64,000 bases of DNA from Actinoplanes lobatus (GTDB taxonomy: Bacteria > Actinomycetota > Actinomycetes > Mycobacteriales > Micromonosporaceae), in contig NZ_JACHNC010000001.1 of NCBI RefSeq assembly GCF_014205215.1, forward strand, positions 7,312,501 to 7,376,500. Reading direction: 5' to 3'. Positions 1 to 7,394 of this stretch are shown piece after piece; position 1 is the first letter of the stretch, and each line of letters starts with the position of its first letter. The position numbers and the translations under genes were made by a program. The notes below the pieces were generated by a model. That model saw only the letters and a list, made by a program, of their open reading frames with translations, ran no database searches and had not been told where the DNA came from.

Positions 1-19
1 CCCATTCGCGCACCACCGC

Positions 20-112
20 CTGACACCAGAGGGTGCTGTCAGGTCCGGACAGGTCGTGTCAGGTCACGCCGCCGTTCGGGACGGCTGACACGGGGCGTCT
101 GGGACATGTCAG
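20..112. repeat. Cluster of TGTCAG/CTGACA hexamers
   Basis: Five copies of TGTCAG or its complement CTGACA occur here (starting near 20, 37, 57, 85 and 107), usually extended to CTGACAC or TGTCAGG. Two more lie just after the first gene, at 628 and 648. The mixed orientation and irregular spacing could suit binding sites for a regulator or replication protein. The role is inferred; only the repeats are seen. Confidence 0.4.
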
Positions 113-142
113 TACGCCGTGCCCGACGCGGGGCTCGTGACC

Positions 143-619
143 ATGACCGAATCTCAACCGGAGATCCCCGTGCCGATCACGGTGTGGCGGCTGCCCGCCG
201 CCGAGCCGGGACAGGCGCTGCCGCTGGAGCTGGCGCGACGGATCGTCGTCGAGTACGCACGCGACGGCGCCCCCATGCTGGACCTCACCAGGGATGATGT
301 GCTGGCGGAGGCGGCGCGCGAGTGCGGGCGGGCGCGCGTACCCCGTACGCTCGCTGATTTTGCTGTCGGCTCGCACCGGACGGCGCTGATCGTGCTCTGC
401 CTGCCGCGACCCGGATTCCAGGCTGGCGGGTTCTTCGCCGGCTGTGCCGCGAAGCTCGTCCCGTTCGGCCGGGCGGTCGTCATCCTGGCCGGTGCCGACT
501 TTGTCGCGAGCCGCATGCTGGCCGACGCAGCAGCACCGTGCGGGCTGCGATTGGTTCGGCGCATCAAGGCGTTCACCGCACGACACCACGCCGACGTGCT
601 GGTGTTCCGTAGCGGTTGA
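143..619 (+). CDS. Hypothetical protein, possible degenerate methyltransferase fold
   Basis: A protein of about 158 residues that I do not recognise by family. The ATG at 143 is preferred over an in-frame start at 119 because a G-rich stretch lies just before it. Its layout resembles a worn class I methyltransferase: a strand ending in PMLDLT where motif I would sit, LIVLCLPRPG where a catalytic DPPY-like motif would sit, then two further strand-like segments ending in ADVLVF. The glycine-rich SAM loop and a catalytic motif are absent, so activity is doubtful. It begins the co-directional accessory block and is bracketed by TGTCAG repeats. The methyltransferase link is a weak inference. Confidence 0.45.
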   Translation: MTESQPEIPVPITVWRLPAAEPGQALPLELARRIVVEYARDGAPMLDLTRDDVLAEAARECGRARVPRTLADFAVGSHRTALIVLCLPRPGFQAGGFFAGCAAKLVPFGRAVVILAGADFVASRMLADAAAPCGLRLVRRIKAFTARHHADVLVFRSG

Positions 620-721
620 CCTGGGGTTGTCAGGTTCTGTCGGGGCGCTGACAGGTGCGCCGGTTAGCGTCGCCGTACCGAAATTTCTGTACTTTGCCCG
701 CCCGCTGCCGTGATCCGGCGC

Positions 722-751
722 CTACCCACCCCCCTTTGTGGGGGTCGGTAG
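722..751. promoter_or_regulatory. GC-rich hairpin ahead of the accessory operon
   Basis: An inverted repeat pairs CTACC-ACCCCC with GGGGGT-GGTAG around a short CTTTGT loop, with one C/C mismatch. It lies about 95 bases before the start at 845. It could end transcription from the first gene or act in the leader of the following operon. No T-tract follows. Confidence 0.35.
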
Positions 752-844
752 CCGGATGACCGGCGGCGAACACCACGTCCATCCGAGGGTGGCCACTTTC
801 GTGGTCGCCCTCGTCGTCGTGCCTCAAGCACAGGAAGGAACTCC

Positions 845-1201
845 ATGATTCAGCTTTGGGTGGGGCTGCCGCGTCTGCAGGAGACGCATCGGCTCACCGA
901 GACCCTCGACCGAATGTTCGGCCCGGACGCGCCGGTCGATCCGGCGCACACCGGCACCGCGATCGAGGTGCTGCTGCACGTGTCCGGCTATCTGGCCGCC
1001 GCCGTCGAGCATGGCCGGGTCGCGGTCAACACGCCCGCCGAGACCGCCCGGCTGCTGCATGCCCTCGATCAGGCGGTCACCGACCTGGCGCACGTCACCG
1101 GCCAGCTGCCCGGCAGCCACCAGCCGTTGACGGACGCCGCTACCCGTCTCGCCGAGGCGTGCCGGCTGTTCCGCGACGCCTACCTGTCCATCCACCACTG
1201 A
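845..1201 (+). CDS. Small hypothetical protein of accessory block
   Basis: A 118-residue soluble protein with a good ribosome site (AGGAAGGAA) just before its ATG. It appears largely helical and has no signal peptide or membrane segment. I know no named domain for it. It ends 17 bases before the DUF932 gene on the same strand, so the two are probably co-transcribed. The codon pattern matches its neighbours, supporting a real gene. Confidence 0.6.
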   Translation: MIQLWVGLPRLQETHRLTETLDRMFGPDAPVDPAHTGTAIEVLLHVSGYLAAAVEHGRVAVNTPAETARLLHALDQAVTDLAHVTGQLPGSHQPLTDAATRLAEACRLFRDAYLSIHH

Positions 1202-1217
1202 CCAGGGGAGTACCACG

Positions 1218-2189
1218 ATGGCGCATCTGATCGAACAGTTCACTGACGGTACGGCCGCGTTCGTGTCCGCCCGCCAGGATGCCTGGCATCGGCTCGGCAC
1301 GGTCACCACCGGCTGCCTGACCGCGGCCGAGGTGATGCAGGCCGCCTACCTGGGTGGCTGGGAGGTGCGGAAGGAGCCGTTGCAGACGGTCGGCACGGCG
1401 GTCCCGGTGGCGGGAAAGTGGGCGACCACCCGCCGGCATCCGAAGACCGGGGCCCGGGAGGTTCTCGGCGTGGTCGGCCGCAGCTACCAGGTGGTGCAGA
1501 ACGAGCAGGCCGCGGGCCTGCTCGAGTTCATCGTCGACGAGACCGGCGCCCACTTCGAGACCGCGGGCAGTCTGCGCGGTGGCCGGGAAGTGTTCGTCAC
1601 CATGCGGCTGCCGCAGACCATGCGGGTCGCCGGCGTCGACGACCTGGACCTGTACCTGGCGATGTGCACCACCCACGACGGATCCCGCCAGATTCGCATC
1701 CTGGTCACCCCGGTGCGGATCGTGTGTGCGAACACGCAGGCGGCCGCGTTCGGCGACAACGTGGGGGAGTACGCGCTGCGCCACACCGGTGACGTGACCG
1801 CGAAACTCACCGACATCCGGCAGGCGCTCAACCTGGTGCCGGTCTACCTCGACCGGTTCCAGGCCGAAGCCGAGCACATGATCGAACAACAACTGGAATG
1901 GCAGCTGCAGGCGGTCGCCGGCCGGCTGTGGCCGCTCGACGACGACGCCTCCGAGCAGGCGTTCCTGCGCACGATGGCCCGCGACCGGGATCTGCGCATG
2001 CTGTTCGAACAGGCCCCGACCCAGGAGAACATCCGCGGTACCGCCTGGGCCGGCTACCAGGCGATCGTCGAATGGCTCGACCACTTCCAGCCCACCGCCG
2101 ACGACGACGCCCGCGCCGTGAAAGTCCTCACCGACGGCACCACTCACGGCCTCAAGAAGCGCGCCTTCGACCTGGTCCGGGCGGTCTGA
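1218..2189 (+). CDS. DUF932 phage/plasmid-like protein
   Basis: A 323-residue protein of the DUF932 / 'phage/plasmid-like protein' family, recognised from the N-terminal run ending in AWHRLGTV, the following region with EVLGVVGRSYQVVQNEQA, and the central RIVCANT segment. The family is common on actinobacterial plasmids, prophages and integrative elements; its biochemical role is not established. A ribosome site (GGGGAG) precedes the ATG. The TGA stop is followed after one base by the next ATG, so translation is probably coupled. It is the best marker that this block came from a mobile element. Confidence 0.88.
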   Translation: MAHLIEQFTDGTAAFVSARQDAWHRLGTVTTGCLTAAEVMQAAYLGGWEVRKEPLQTVGTAVPVAGKWATTRRHPKTGAREVLGVVGRSYQVVQNEQAAGLLEFIVDETGAHFETAGSLRGGREVFVTMRLPQTMRVAGVDDLDLYLAMCTTHDGSRQIRILVTPVRIVCANTQAAAFGDNVGEYALRHTGDVTAKLTDIRQALNLVPVYLDRFQAEAEHMIEQQLEWQLQAVAGRLWPLDDDASEQAFLRTMARDRDLRMLFEQAPTQENIRGTAWAGYQAIVEWLDHFQPTADDDARAVKVLTDGTTHGLKKRAFDLVRAV

Positions 2190-2190
2190 C

Positions 2191-2595
2191 ATGGACCCGC
2201 TGCGCGCCGTCCTGCTCGCCCTCGCCAGGAAAACCCACGACGCTCAGCAACGCTGGCTCGCCGGCCGGGCCGCGCTGCGGGCCCGCGAGCAGCAGGTACA
2301 CCGCAATGAGGTGTTCGCCCACTACATGACGGCTGAATCCTGCCTGATCGCCGCTCTGGACGCCGCGAATCTGCCCAGCGGCTACCGGATCGGCGGCACC
2401 CGCCTGACCCGCGATCCGGTCGTCGCGATGCAGCGGCTGCGCGACCACCCCATCGAAGCCGACCGTGAACCGGCCCGGCAGGACTACCTGGACGCCTACA
2501 CACCGCCACTGACCGAAGCCGAGGCGGCCCTGGCCGACCGGCTGGCCGCGCTGCCGGCCGCCCGCCGCGACCGGATCTTCGACCACACCCACTGA
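2191..2595 (+). CDS. Hypothetical protein coupled to DUF932 gene
   Basis: A 134-residue protein whose ATG starts one base after the stop of the DUF932 gene, indicating translational coupling. The sequence is charged and predicted helical (repeated Ala, Arg and Glu), without signal peptide, membrane segment or metal motif. No family recognised. A strong hairpin immediately follows its stop, so it is probably the last gene of the first transcript in the block. Confidence 0.6.
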   Translation: MDPLRAVLLALARKTHDAQQRWLAGRAALRAREQQVHRNEVFAHYMTAESCLIAALDAANLPSGYRIGGTRLTRDPVVAMQRLRDHPIEADREPARQDYLDAYTPPLTEAEAALADRLAALPAARRDRIFDHTH

Positions 2596-2608
2596 CTTCC
2601 CCTTCACC

Positions 2609-2640
2609 CGACGGCCCGCTGGTTCTCCGGCGGGCCGTCG
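2609..2640 (+). terminator. Hairpin terminator after the DUF932 unit
   Basis: A perfect 11-base inverted repeat (CGACGGCCCGC with its complement) around a 10-base loop, followed by a short TTT stretch. It lies between the stop at 2595 and the start at 2666. Confidence 0.65.
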
Positions 2641-2665
2641 CCGTTTCCCGAGAAAGGAAACCCTG

Positions 2666-3343
2666 ATGAGACTGCTGACAGCGGTCGCGCTCGGCATTCT
2701 GCTCGGCCGGCTCACCAGCCGGCCGAGGATCCGCCGGCTCACCGACAACATCACCGCCACCCGCGCGCTACTGCGGGCCGCCCAGCACGCCGGTAACCAC
2801 GATTCGCTGACCGGTCTGCCCAACCGGAGCTGCGCGGAACAGTTCTACGTGCAGCGCGCCGAAATCGACCGGCACCCCACCGTGCTGGCCCTGGTTGACC
2901 TCGACCGGTTCAAAACCTTCAACGACACCTACGGCCACCACGTCGGCGACACGGTGATCCGCACCGCCGCCGACCGGCTCTCCACGATCGCCCAGGAGGC
3001 GTACGGATTCGCCGCCCGACTGTCCGGCGACGAATTCCTGCTCGTCCTGCCTGCCGCCGAGATCACGGCTGTCACGGAGGCCCTCGATCACCTCACCGAT
3101 CCGGCCACCTTGTACACCGACGACGGCGAGATCACCGTCCGGTTGCAGGCCAGCGCCGGCATCACCGTCAACGACGGCACCGACCTGATCACCTTCGCCG
3201 ACATGCTGCACCGCGCCGACATCGCCCTGCACCACGCCAAACACCGGCGCGGCACCTGTGTCACCTACGAACCGCGGATGCGGATGCCCCGCAACGCCGA
3301 ACGGCACGGCCCGCGCCGCCGCGACCAGCACCCCACCGCATGA
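2666..3343 (+). CDS. GGDEF diguanylate cyclase
   Basis: A 225-residue protein with one hydrophobic N-terminal segment (residues about 4-16) followed directly by a GGDEF domain (about 45-200). DSLTGLPNR (46-54), the metal-binding DLDRFKTFND strand (78-87) and the active-site loop SGDEF (120-124) are all visible. This predicts synthesis of cyclic di-GMP from two GTP. The RxxD inhibitory site normally five residues before the loop is missing, so product inhibition is probably absent. There is no sensory domain beyond the short anchor. The ATG has a GAAAGGAAA ribosome site, and the stop overlaps the next ATG by four bases. Confidence 0.9.
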   Translation: MRLLTAVALGILLGRLTSRPRIRRLTDNITATRALLRAAQHAGNHDSLTGLPNRSCAEQFYVQRAEIDRHPTVLALVDLDRFKTFNDTYGHHVGDTVIRTAADRLSTIAQEAYGFAARLSGDEFLLVLPAAEITAVTEALDHLTDPATLYTDDGEITVRLQASAGITVNDGTDLITFADMLHRADIALHHAKHRRGTCVTYEPRMRMPRNAERHGPRRRDQHPTA

Positions 3344-4557
3344 TCGGCGACGACCTGGCGTGCCGGGTCTGCGGCTACGCCCTCAACCCCGGCGGCGAAC
3401 ACCCGGTCACCTCTACCGGCCACACCCCACAACCGGTGCCCGCCGACCAGCTCGCCGACGTCTACCGGCGCTGCCACCTGTGCAGCATCGGCCAGCCGAT
3501 CTGGGCCTACCACACCGACCAGATCGAAGCCCACTCCATCGCTGCCAGCCAGATCTACGCCACCCGCTGGCACACCTGCTGGAACTGCGCCACCCTCATC
3601 GAACGCGACGACCCGGACACCCTCACCCGCCGCTGCGCCACCGTCATGGGCTGGCCCGCCACCGATCCGCGAACCCGGATCCTCGCCGCCATCCACCGCG
3701 CCATCGTCGGCACTCGCGCTCCCGGCCGAACCCTGCTCACCACCGGCATCTGGCCACCGGCCCACCTCAAAGCCGGCACCCTGCCGAAGATCCGCGACCG
3801 CCTCACCCACCTGCTGCGCGGCCCGCACCTTCTGGACCGGTTCCCGTCACGCCTGAACCTGGCCGACAGCCTTGAGCAGGCCAGGCTGTACTGGATCGAC
3901 CCCGAATTCACCACCCTGGCCGCCACCGCCGGCGAGCAACTGCCCGCCGTCGCTGTCACCGACCGGATCGTGCCCGCCGGCAGCGGCCTGCTCACCTGGC
4001 CACATCCCGTCGGCCGCCACCAGTTGGCCGCCGCCTCCTGGACACCCCGACCCGGCGGCTGGCAGCTCACCGCCTACCGCAGCCTCACCCCCGACCTGCC
4101 CGCCCCAGCACTGGCCGAACTACGGCATCAGATCGGCTGGCTCATCCCCGCCCACACCGCCGACATCACCATCGGCGACACCCTCGACAGCGGCGACCCC
4201 CTCGCCATCCTCGCCACCACCTGGCTGATCATCGCCCAGCAACTCACCCAGGCCGAAACCACCACCGCCGACCCACCGATCAGCCGCGCCTACAGCCGGG
4301 CCGGCCGCAAACCCCCGCAGATCCGCACGCTGCGCATCAAAGCGCCAGGCCGTCGCACCACCACAACCAGCACCGGTACGGGCGCAGCACGCGCGACACC
4401 CGACCACCGCTACTGGGTCAGCGCCCACACCCGCCAACAGCCCTACGGACCCGGCCGCACCCTGCGCCGCCCAGTCGACATCGACCCGTTCCTCAAGGGA
4501 CCCGACGGCGCACCCATCAAACCCAGCACCACCGTACGCATCCTCGGCCAGCAGTAA
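3340..4557 (+). CDS. Hypothetical protein with N-terminal CxxC pairs
   Basis: A 405-residue protein starting at an ATGA overlap with the cyclase gene. The first 90 residues hold three short CxxC motifs (CRVC, CHLC and CWNC), which could form zinc-ribbon sites. The rest is a probable globular region rich in Ala, Thr and Pro, with a basic tail near residues 330-370. No known family is recognised. The tight overlap suggests it is made together with the cyclase, but no link to c-di-GMP can be read from the sequence. Confidence 0.65.
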   Translation: MIGDDLACRVCGYALNPGGEHPVTSTGHTPQPVPADQLADVYRRCHLCSIGQPIWAYHTDQIEAHSIAASQIYATRWHTCWNCATLIERDDPDTLTRRCATVMGWPATDPRTRILAAIHRAIVGTRAPGRTLLTTGIWPPAHLKAGTLPKIRDRLTHLLRGPHLLDRFPSRLNLADSLEQARLYWIDPEFTTLAATAGEQLPAVAVTDRIVPAGSGLLTWPHPVGRHQLAAASWTPRPGGWQLTAYRSLTPDLPAPALAELRHQIGWLIPAHTADITIGDTLDSGDPLAILATTWLIIAQQLTQAETTTADPPISRAYSRAGRKPPQIRTLRIKAPGRRTTTTSTGTGAARATPDHRYWVSAHTRQQPYGPGRTLRRPVDIDPFLKGPDGAPIKPSTTVRILGQQ

Positions 4558-4573
4558 CCAATCCACCCAGCCC

Positions 4574-4599
4574 GCGCCGGGCACAGGCACGCCCGGCGC
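4574..4599 (+). terminator. Intercistronic hairpin
   Basis: A perfect 9-base stem (GCGCCGGGC and complement) around an 8-base loop, in the 89-base gap between the CxxC gene and the DUF4192 gene. There is no T-tract, so it could be a weak terminator or a processing/attenuation hairpin. Confidence 0.4.
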
Positions 4600-4646
4600 C
4601 AGCCGGGCTGCCCGTGTCCGGCCCCGCCCGGAAACGGAGAACCACG

Positions 4647-5603
4647 ATGCCCGAACCCGTCACCCTGCGCCTGACCGAACCCGCCGACGCCGCCGCGATC
4701 GTGCCCTACCTGTTCGGCTACCACCCGAACGACGCCGTCGCCGTCCTCGCGATGCGCGACCAGCAGGTCGTCTTCATCGCCGCGCTGCGCCTCGGCGAAC
4801 CCGCCGACCACCTGACCCGCATCCTCGCCGACAAACACATCGCCACCACGCTGCTGGTCGGCTACGGCGCCCCCGGACCGGTCACCGCCACCGTCGACGA
4901 CCTCGAACATGCCCTCACCGGCATCGGGATCACCGTCATCGACGTCATCCACATCCACGACGGCCGGCTCTACCACATCGGCTGCCCGCATCACGGGCAC
5001 CCGGCCAACGGCATCCCCTACGACCCGCATACCACTGCCGCCGCCGCGCACGCCACCTACCACGGTCTGACCGCACTACCTGACCGGGCCGCGCTCGCCG
5101 CTCACCTCGACCCGATCGGCGGAGCCGAACGCGACGCCATGACCGCCGCGCTCACCCACGCCGTCACCCACCTCAACACCCTCATCCGCCGCCAGCAGCC
5201 GGACATCGCCCGCAGCGAGCTCGACACCCTGCTGCACACGCTCATCGGCGAAGCCCTCGCCACCAACGCCGACCGCGGGTTCCCCGACGACCGGGCTGCT
5301 CTGCTGCTGCACCTGCTCTCCGTCGAACAGCCCCGCGCGATCGCCGCCCGCCGGGTGCACGGCGACGACACCCACATCCAAACGTGGACCGCCCTGACCC
5401 GCCGCGCCGACATCCACACCGCCAGCGGCCCCGCACTGCTGCTCGCCTTTGCCGCCATCCAGGCCGGCCGCGGCGCGCTCGCCGACATCGCCGCCACCCG
5501 CGCCCGCACCGCCGACCCCGGCAACCAACTCGCCGCCACCCTGCACCAGCTCATCCGCGCCGGCGCCGAACCCGCCGACATCCGGCGCGTCCTGCACGAC
5601 TGA
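4647..5603 (+). CDS. DUF4192 domain protein
   Basis: A protein of about 318 residues of the DUF4192 family, recognised by the N-terminal pattern LFGYHPNDAVAVLAM and the later segment on ALLLAFAAIQAGRGALA. The family is widespread in actinobacteria, often beside plasmid or integrative-element genes, and has no proven function. The ATG at 4647 is chosen over the in-frame 4614 start because a GGAGA ribosome site lies just before it. An ideal terminator hairpin follows the gene. Confidence 0.85.
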   Translation: MPEPVTLRLTEPADAAAIVPYLFGYHPNDAVAVLAMRDQQVVFIAALRLGEPADHLTRILADKHIATTLLVGYGAPGPVTATVDDLEHALTGIGITVIDVIHIHDGRLYHIGCPHHGHPANGIPYDPHTTAAAAHATYHGLTALPDRAALAAHLDPIGGAERDAMTAALTHAVTHLNTLIRRQQPDIARSELDTLLHTLIGEALATNADRGFPDDRAALLLHLLSVEQPRAIAARRVHGDDTHIQTWTALTRRADIHTASGPALLLAFAAIQAGRGALADIAATRARTADPGNQLAATLHQLIRAGAEPADIRRVLHD

Positions 5604-5619
5604 CCCTCACCACCGGCAC

Positions 5620-5656
5620 GGGGAGCAGCACTCGATTGCTGCTCCCCGTTGCCCTT
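5620..5656 (+). terminator. Rho-independent terminator after DUF4192 gene
   Basis: A perfect 11-base stem (GGGGAGCAGCA with its complement), a 6-base loop, then GTTGCCCTTTT. It is a classical terminator placed just after the DUF4192 stop and before the next gene's GTG start. Confidence 0.8.
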
Positions 5657-5680
5657 TTCGTGCTTCTGAGGAGACCACCC

Positions 5681-6472
5681 GTGGAACAGATCCCGGTCAC
5701 CGTCCGCGAATGGACCGACATCCTGGCCCGCATCCGCTTCGGCACAGTCAAAGCCTTCGGCAAAACCTACAGCGCCGCCCGCATCAAACTTGTCGCCTAC
5801 CGCCTCGCCAACTACGCCGACAGCGACGGCACCCGCATCCGCCCCGGCATCGCCCGCCTCGCCGTCGACCTCGAAATCGAATACCGCACCGCCCGCGACG
5901 TCATCGCCCTACTCCGCCGCCTCGGCCTCATCCACCTCGAAGCCGCCGGGGCGGGCCGGGGACGCGCCGACGAATACCGGCTCACCCTGCCCACCGACCT
6001 GCTCGACCGCGACGACCTTGATGTGTGGACACCCACCCAGCACACCCACCACACCCGGCAGCTCAGCGACCGCCACCGCGGCCGGACCACCCACCCTCGC
6101 ACCCCGATACACGGTCCCCAGGACGGTGCGGCAACCGACACCGCCCCGCCGCCCGCACGGTCCTCAAGGACCACCGAAACCCGCGACGCACGGTCCTCAA
6201 GGACTCCGGCGCACGGTCCTCAGGACCTGGCCACCTACCAAGACCTAGACACAACCCCCACCGACCAACCACCACTCGCTCCCCGTACGGCCGTCACCGT
6301 TACGCGCGCGACGACGCCGACCGTCCCCGACCGGTCGCCGCGATGCCACCACGGCCTCACCGCCGGCCGCCGCCGCGACGGCCGACCCGCCTGCGCCCTC
6401 TGCCGCAGAATCGCCCACGACACTGCGCGCATGCCGCCCGCCGAGCTCACGATGACGCCCGAGCGAACGTGA
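5681..6472 (+). CDS. Helix-turn-helix protein with repetitive middle
   Basis: A protein of about 263 residues starting at GTG 5681, where a GAGGAG ribosome site sits 7 bases upstream; the much longer open frame upstream is not coding. Residues about 35-90 look like a winged helix-turn-helix (LAVDLEIEYRTARDVIALLRRLGLI), as in replication or transfer regulators of actinobacterial plasmids. The middle is low-complexity and holds alternating HGPQD and ARSSRT units encoded by a repeated DNA palindrome. The C-terminus has a CHHGL...CALC pattern (two Cys and two His) that could bind zinc. It is the last gene of the left block and could be the element's replication or control protein; that role is inferred. 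Confidence 0.7.
   Translation: MEQIPVTVREWTDILARIRFGTVKAFGKTYSAARIKLVAYRLANYADSDGTRIRPGIARLAVDLEIEYRTARDVIALLRRLGLIHLEAAGAGRGRADEYRLTLPTDLLDRDDLDVWTPTQHTHHTRQLSDRHRGRTTHPRTPIHGPQDGAATDTAPPPARSSRTTETRDARSSRTPAHGPQDLATYQDLDTTPTDQPPLAPRTAVTVTRATTPTVPDRSPRCHHGLTAGRRRDGRPACALCRRIAHDTARMPPAELTMTPERT
6112..6227. repeat. Four copies of a GTCCTCAAGGAC palindrome inside a gene
   Basis: The core ACGGTCCT-CA-AGGAC or a close variant occurs at 6111, 6157, 6190 and 6213. It lies within the helix-turn-helix gene, and the copies are read in different frames (HGPQD versus ARSSRT). Conservation at DNA level despite different protein readings suggests the DNA motif is selected, for instance as an iteron or protein-binding site. 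Confidence 0.6.
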
Positions 6473-6613
6473 ACCTTCAGCTTGGCCGTGCCCCGTCGGT
6501 CCATCAGCGATAGGTATGCCGGATCGCGGTGATCCAGCAGCTGGGACGCAGCGCGCAACAGCCCCGGGCCAGCAAGTGCTGTGCTGTTCGATCGGCTTAT
6601 CTGGTAGGCGTCT

Positions 6614-7333
6614 CTACGACGGCCTGTTCGTTGCTGACGGCTCCGGCGCGGTCACCGCGACGGTGGAGATGCCGGCGATCAGCGCGTCGAACATCCAGGA
6701 CAGGCGCTGGATTCCGGTGCCGGAGAACAGCTCGTTACGGGCGCGGGCAATGTTCGGGCAGTCGTCGTCGGCTGCTTCGTTCAGCGCCTCGACGAATGCG
6801 TCGTGCTCCTGCTGCGCCTCGTTCGTCGCGTTGCGTATGGCTTGCTCGGCGGCGGTAGCCGTGCCGTGCTGCAGGAGCAGGTCGACTCCCCATGCCGCCT
6901 GTGCCACCGGCACGCCGCCGGCGTGCAGAAGCCCGAGGAGCGTGTCGACCAGGTGCACGTAGTGCGGGCCTGACGGGCGCAGCGCCAGGATGGACCGTGC
7001 CAGGCTCGGCTGGGCGAGCAGCAGCCGCGTGTAGTCGGTGAGCAGCCCGATCAGCTCTGCACGCCAGTTTTCGCCAGCCTGGCCCGGATCGGGCAGGCGT
7101 AGGCCGGCGAGCAGTTCGTCGAGGATGGCGCCGTGCAGTTCGGCCATGTTCTGTACGTAGACGTAGAGCGAGGCCGGGCCGGTGTCGAGTTCGGTGGCCA
7201 GTCGGCGCATCGTCACCCGCTCCAAGCCTTCTTCGTTCATGATCTGCAGTGCCACGGTGACGGCGCCTGCGCGGCTCAGCGGCGGTTTGGCCGGGCGGTC
7301 ACGCCGGCTGACCGGAACTCGACGAGGGCTCAT
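6614..7333 (-). CDS. TetR-family transcriptional regulator
   Basis: A 239-residue TetR-type repressor. The N-terminal helix-turn-helix spans about residues 25-70 (ITMRRLA-type core TMRRLATELDTGPASLYVYV), followed by a C-terminal ligand domain of the TetR_C type. It lies downstream of the amidohydrolase gene on the same strand, 61 bases away. A GCGAACGCGTTCGC palindrome sits just before its ATG and matches two palindromes before the amidohydrolase gene, so it probably represses itself and that gene. The ligand is unknown; the amidohydrolase substrate is a natural candidate. Confidence 0.85.
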   Translation of the reverse strand: MSPRRVPVSRRDRPAKPPLSRAGAVTVALQIMNEEGLERVTMRRLATELDTGPASLYVYVQNMAELHGAILDELLAGLRLPDPGQAGENWRAELIGLLTDYTRLLLAQPSLARSILALRPSGPHYVHLVDTLLGLLHAGGVPVAQAAWGVDLLLQHGTATAAEQAIRNATNEAQQEHDAFVEALNEAADDDCPNIARARNELFSGTGIQRLSWMFDALIAGISTVAVTAPEPSATNRPS

Positions 7334-7345
7334 AACGCGATCGTA

Positions 7346-7359
7346 GCGAACGCGTTCGC
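7346..7359. promoter_or_regulatory. Palindromic operator before TetR gene
   Basis: A perfect 14-base palindrome, GCGAACGCGTTCGC, 13 bases upstream of the TetR start. It shares the core CGAAC-NN-GTTCG with the sites at 8735 and 8780. Its position over the start region fits autorepression. Confidence 0.65.
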
Positions 7360-7394
7360 CGGCACCAGCATTCTTGGTCCTCCTGTGGGCGGGG

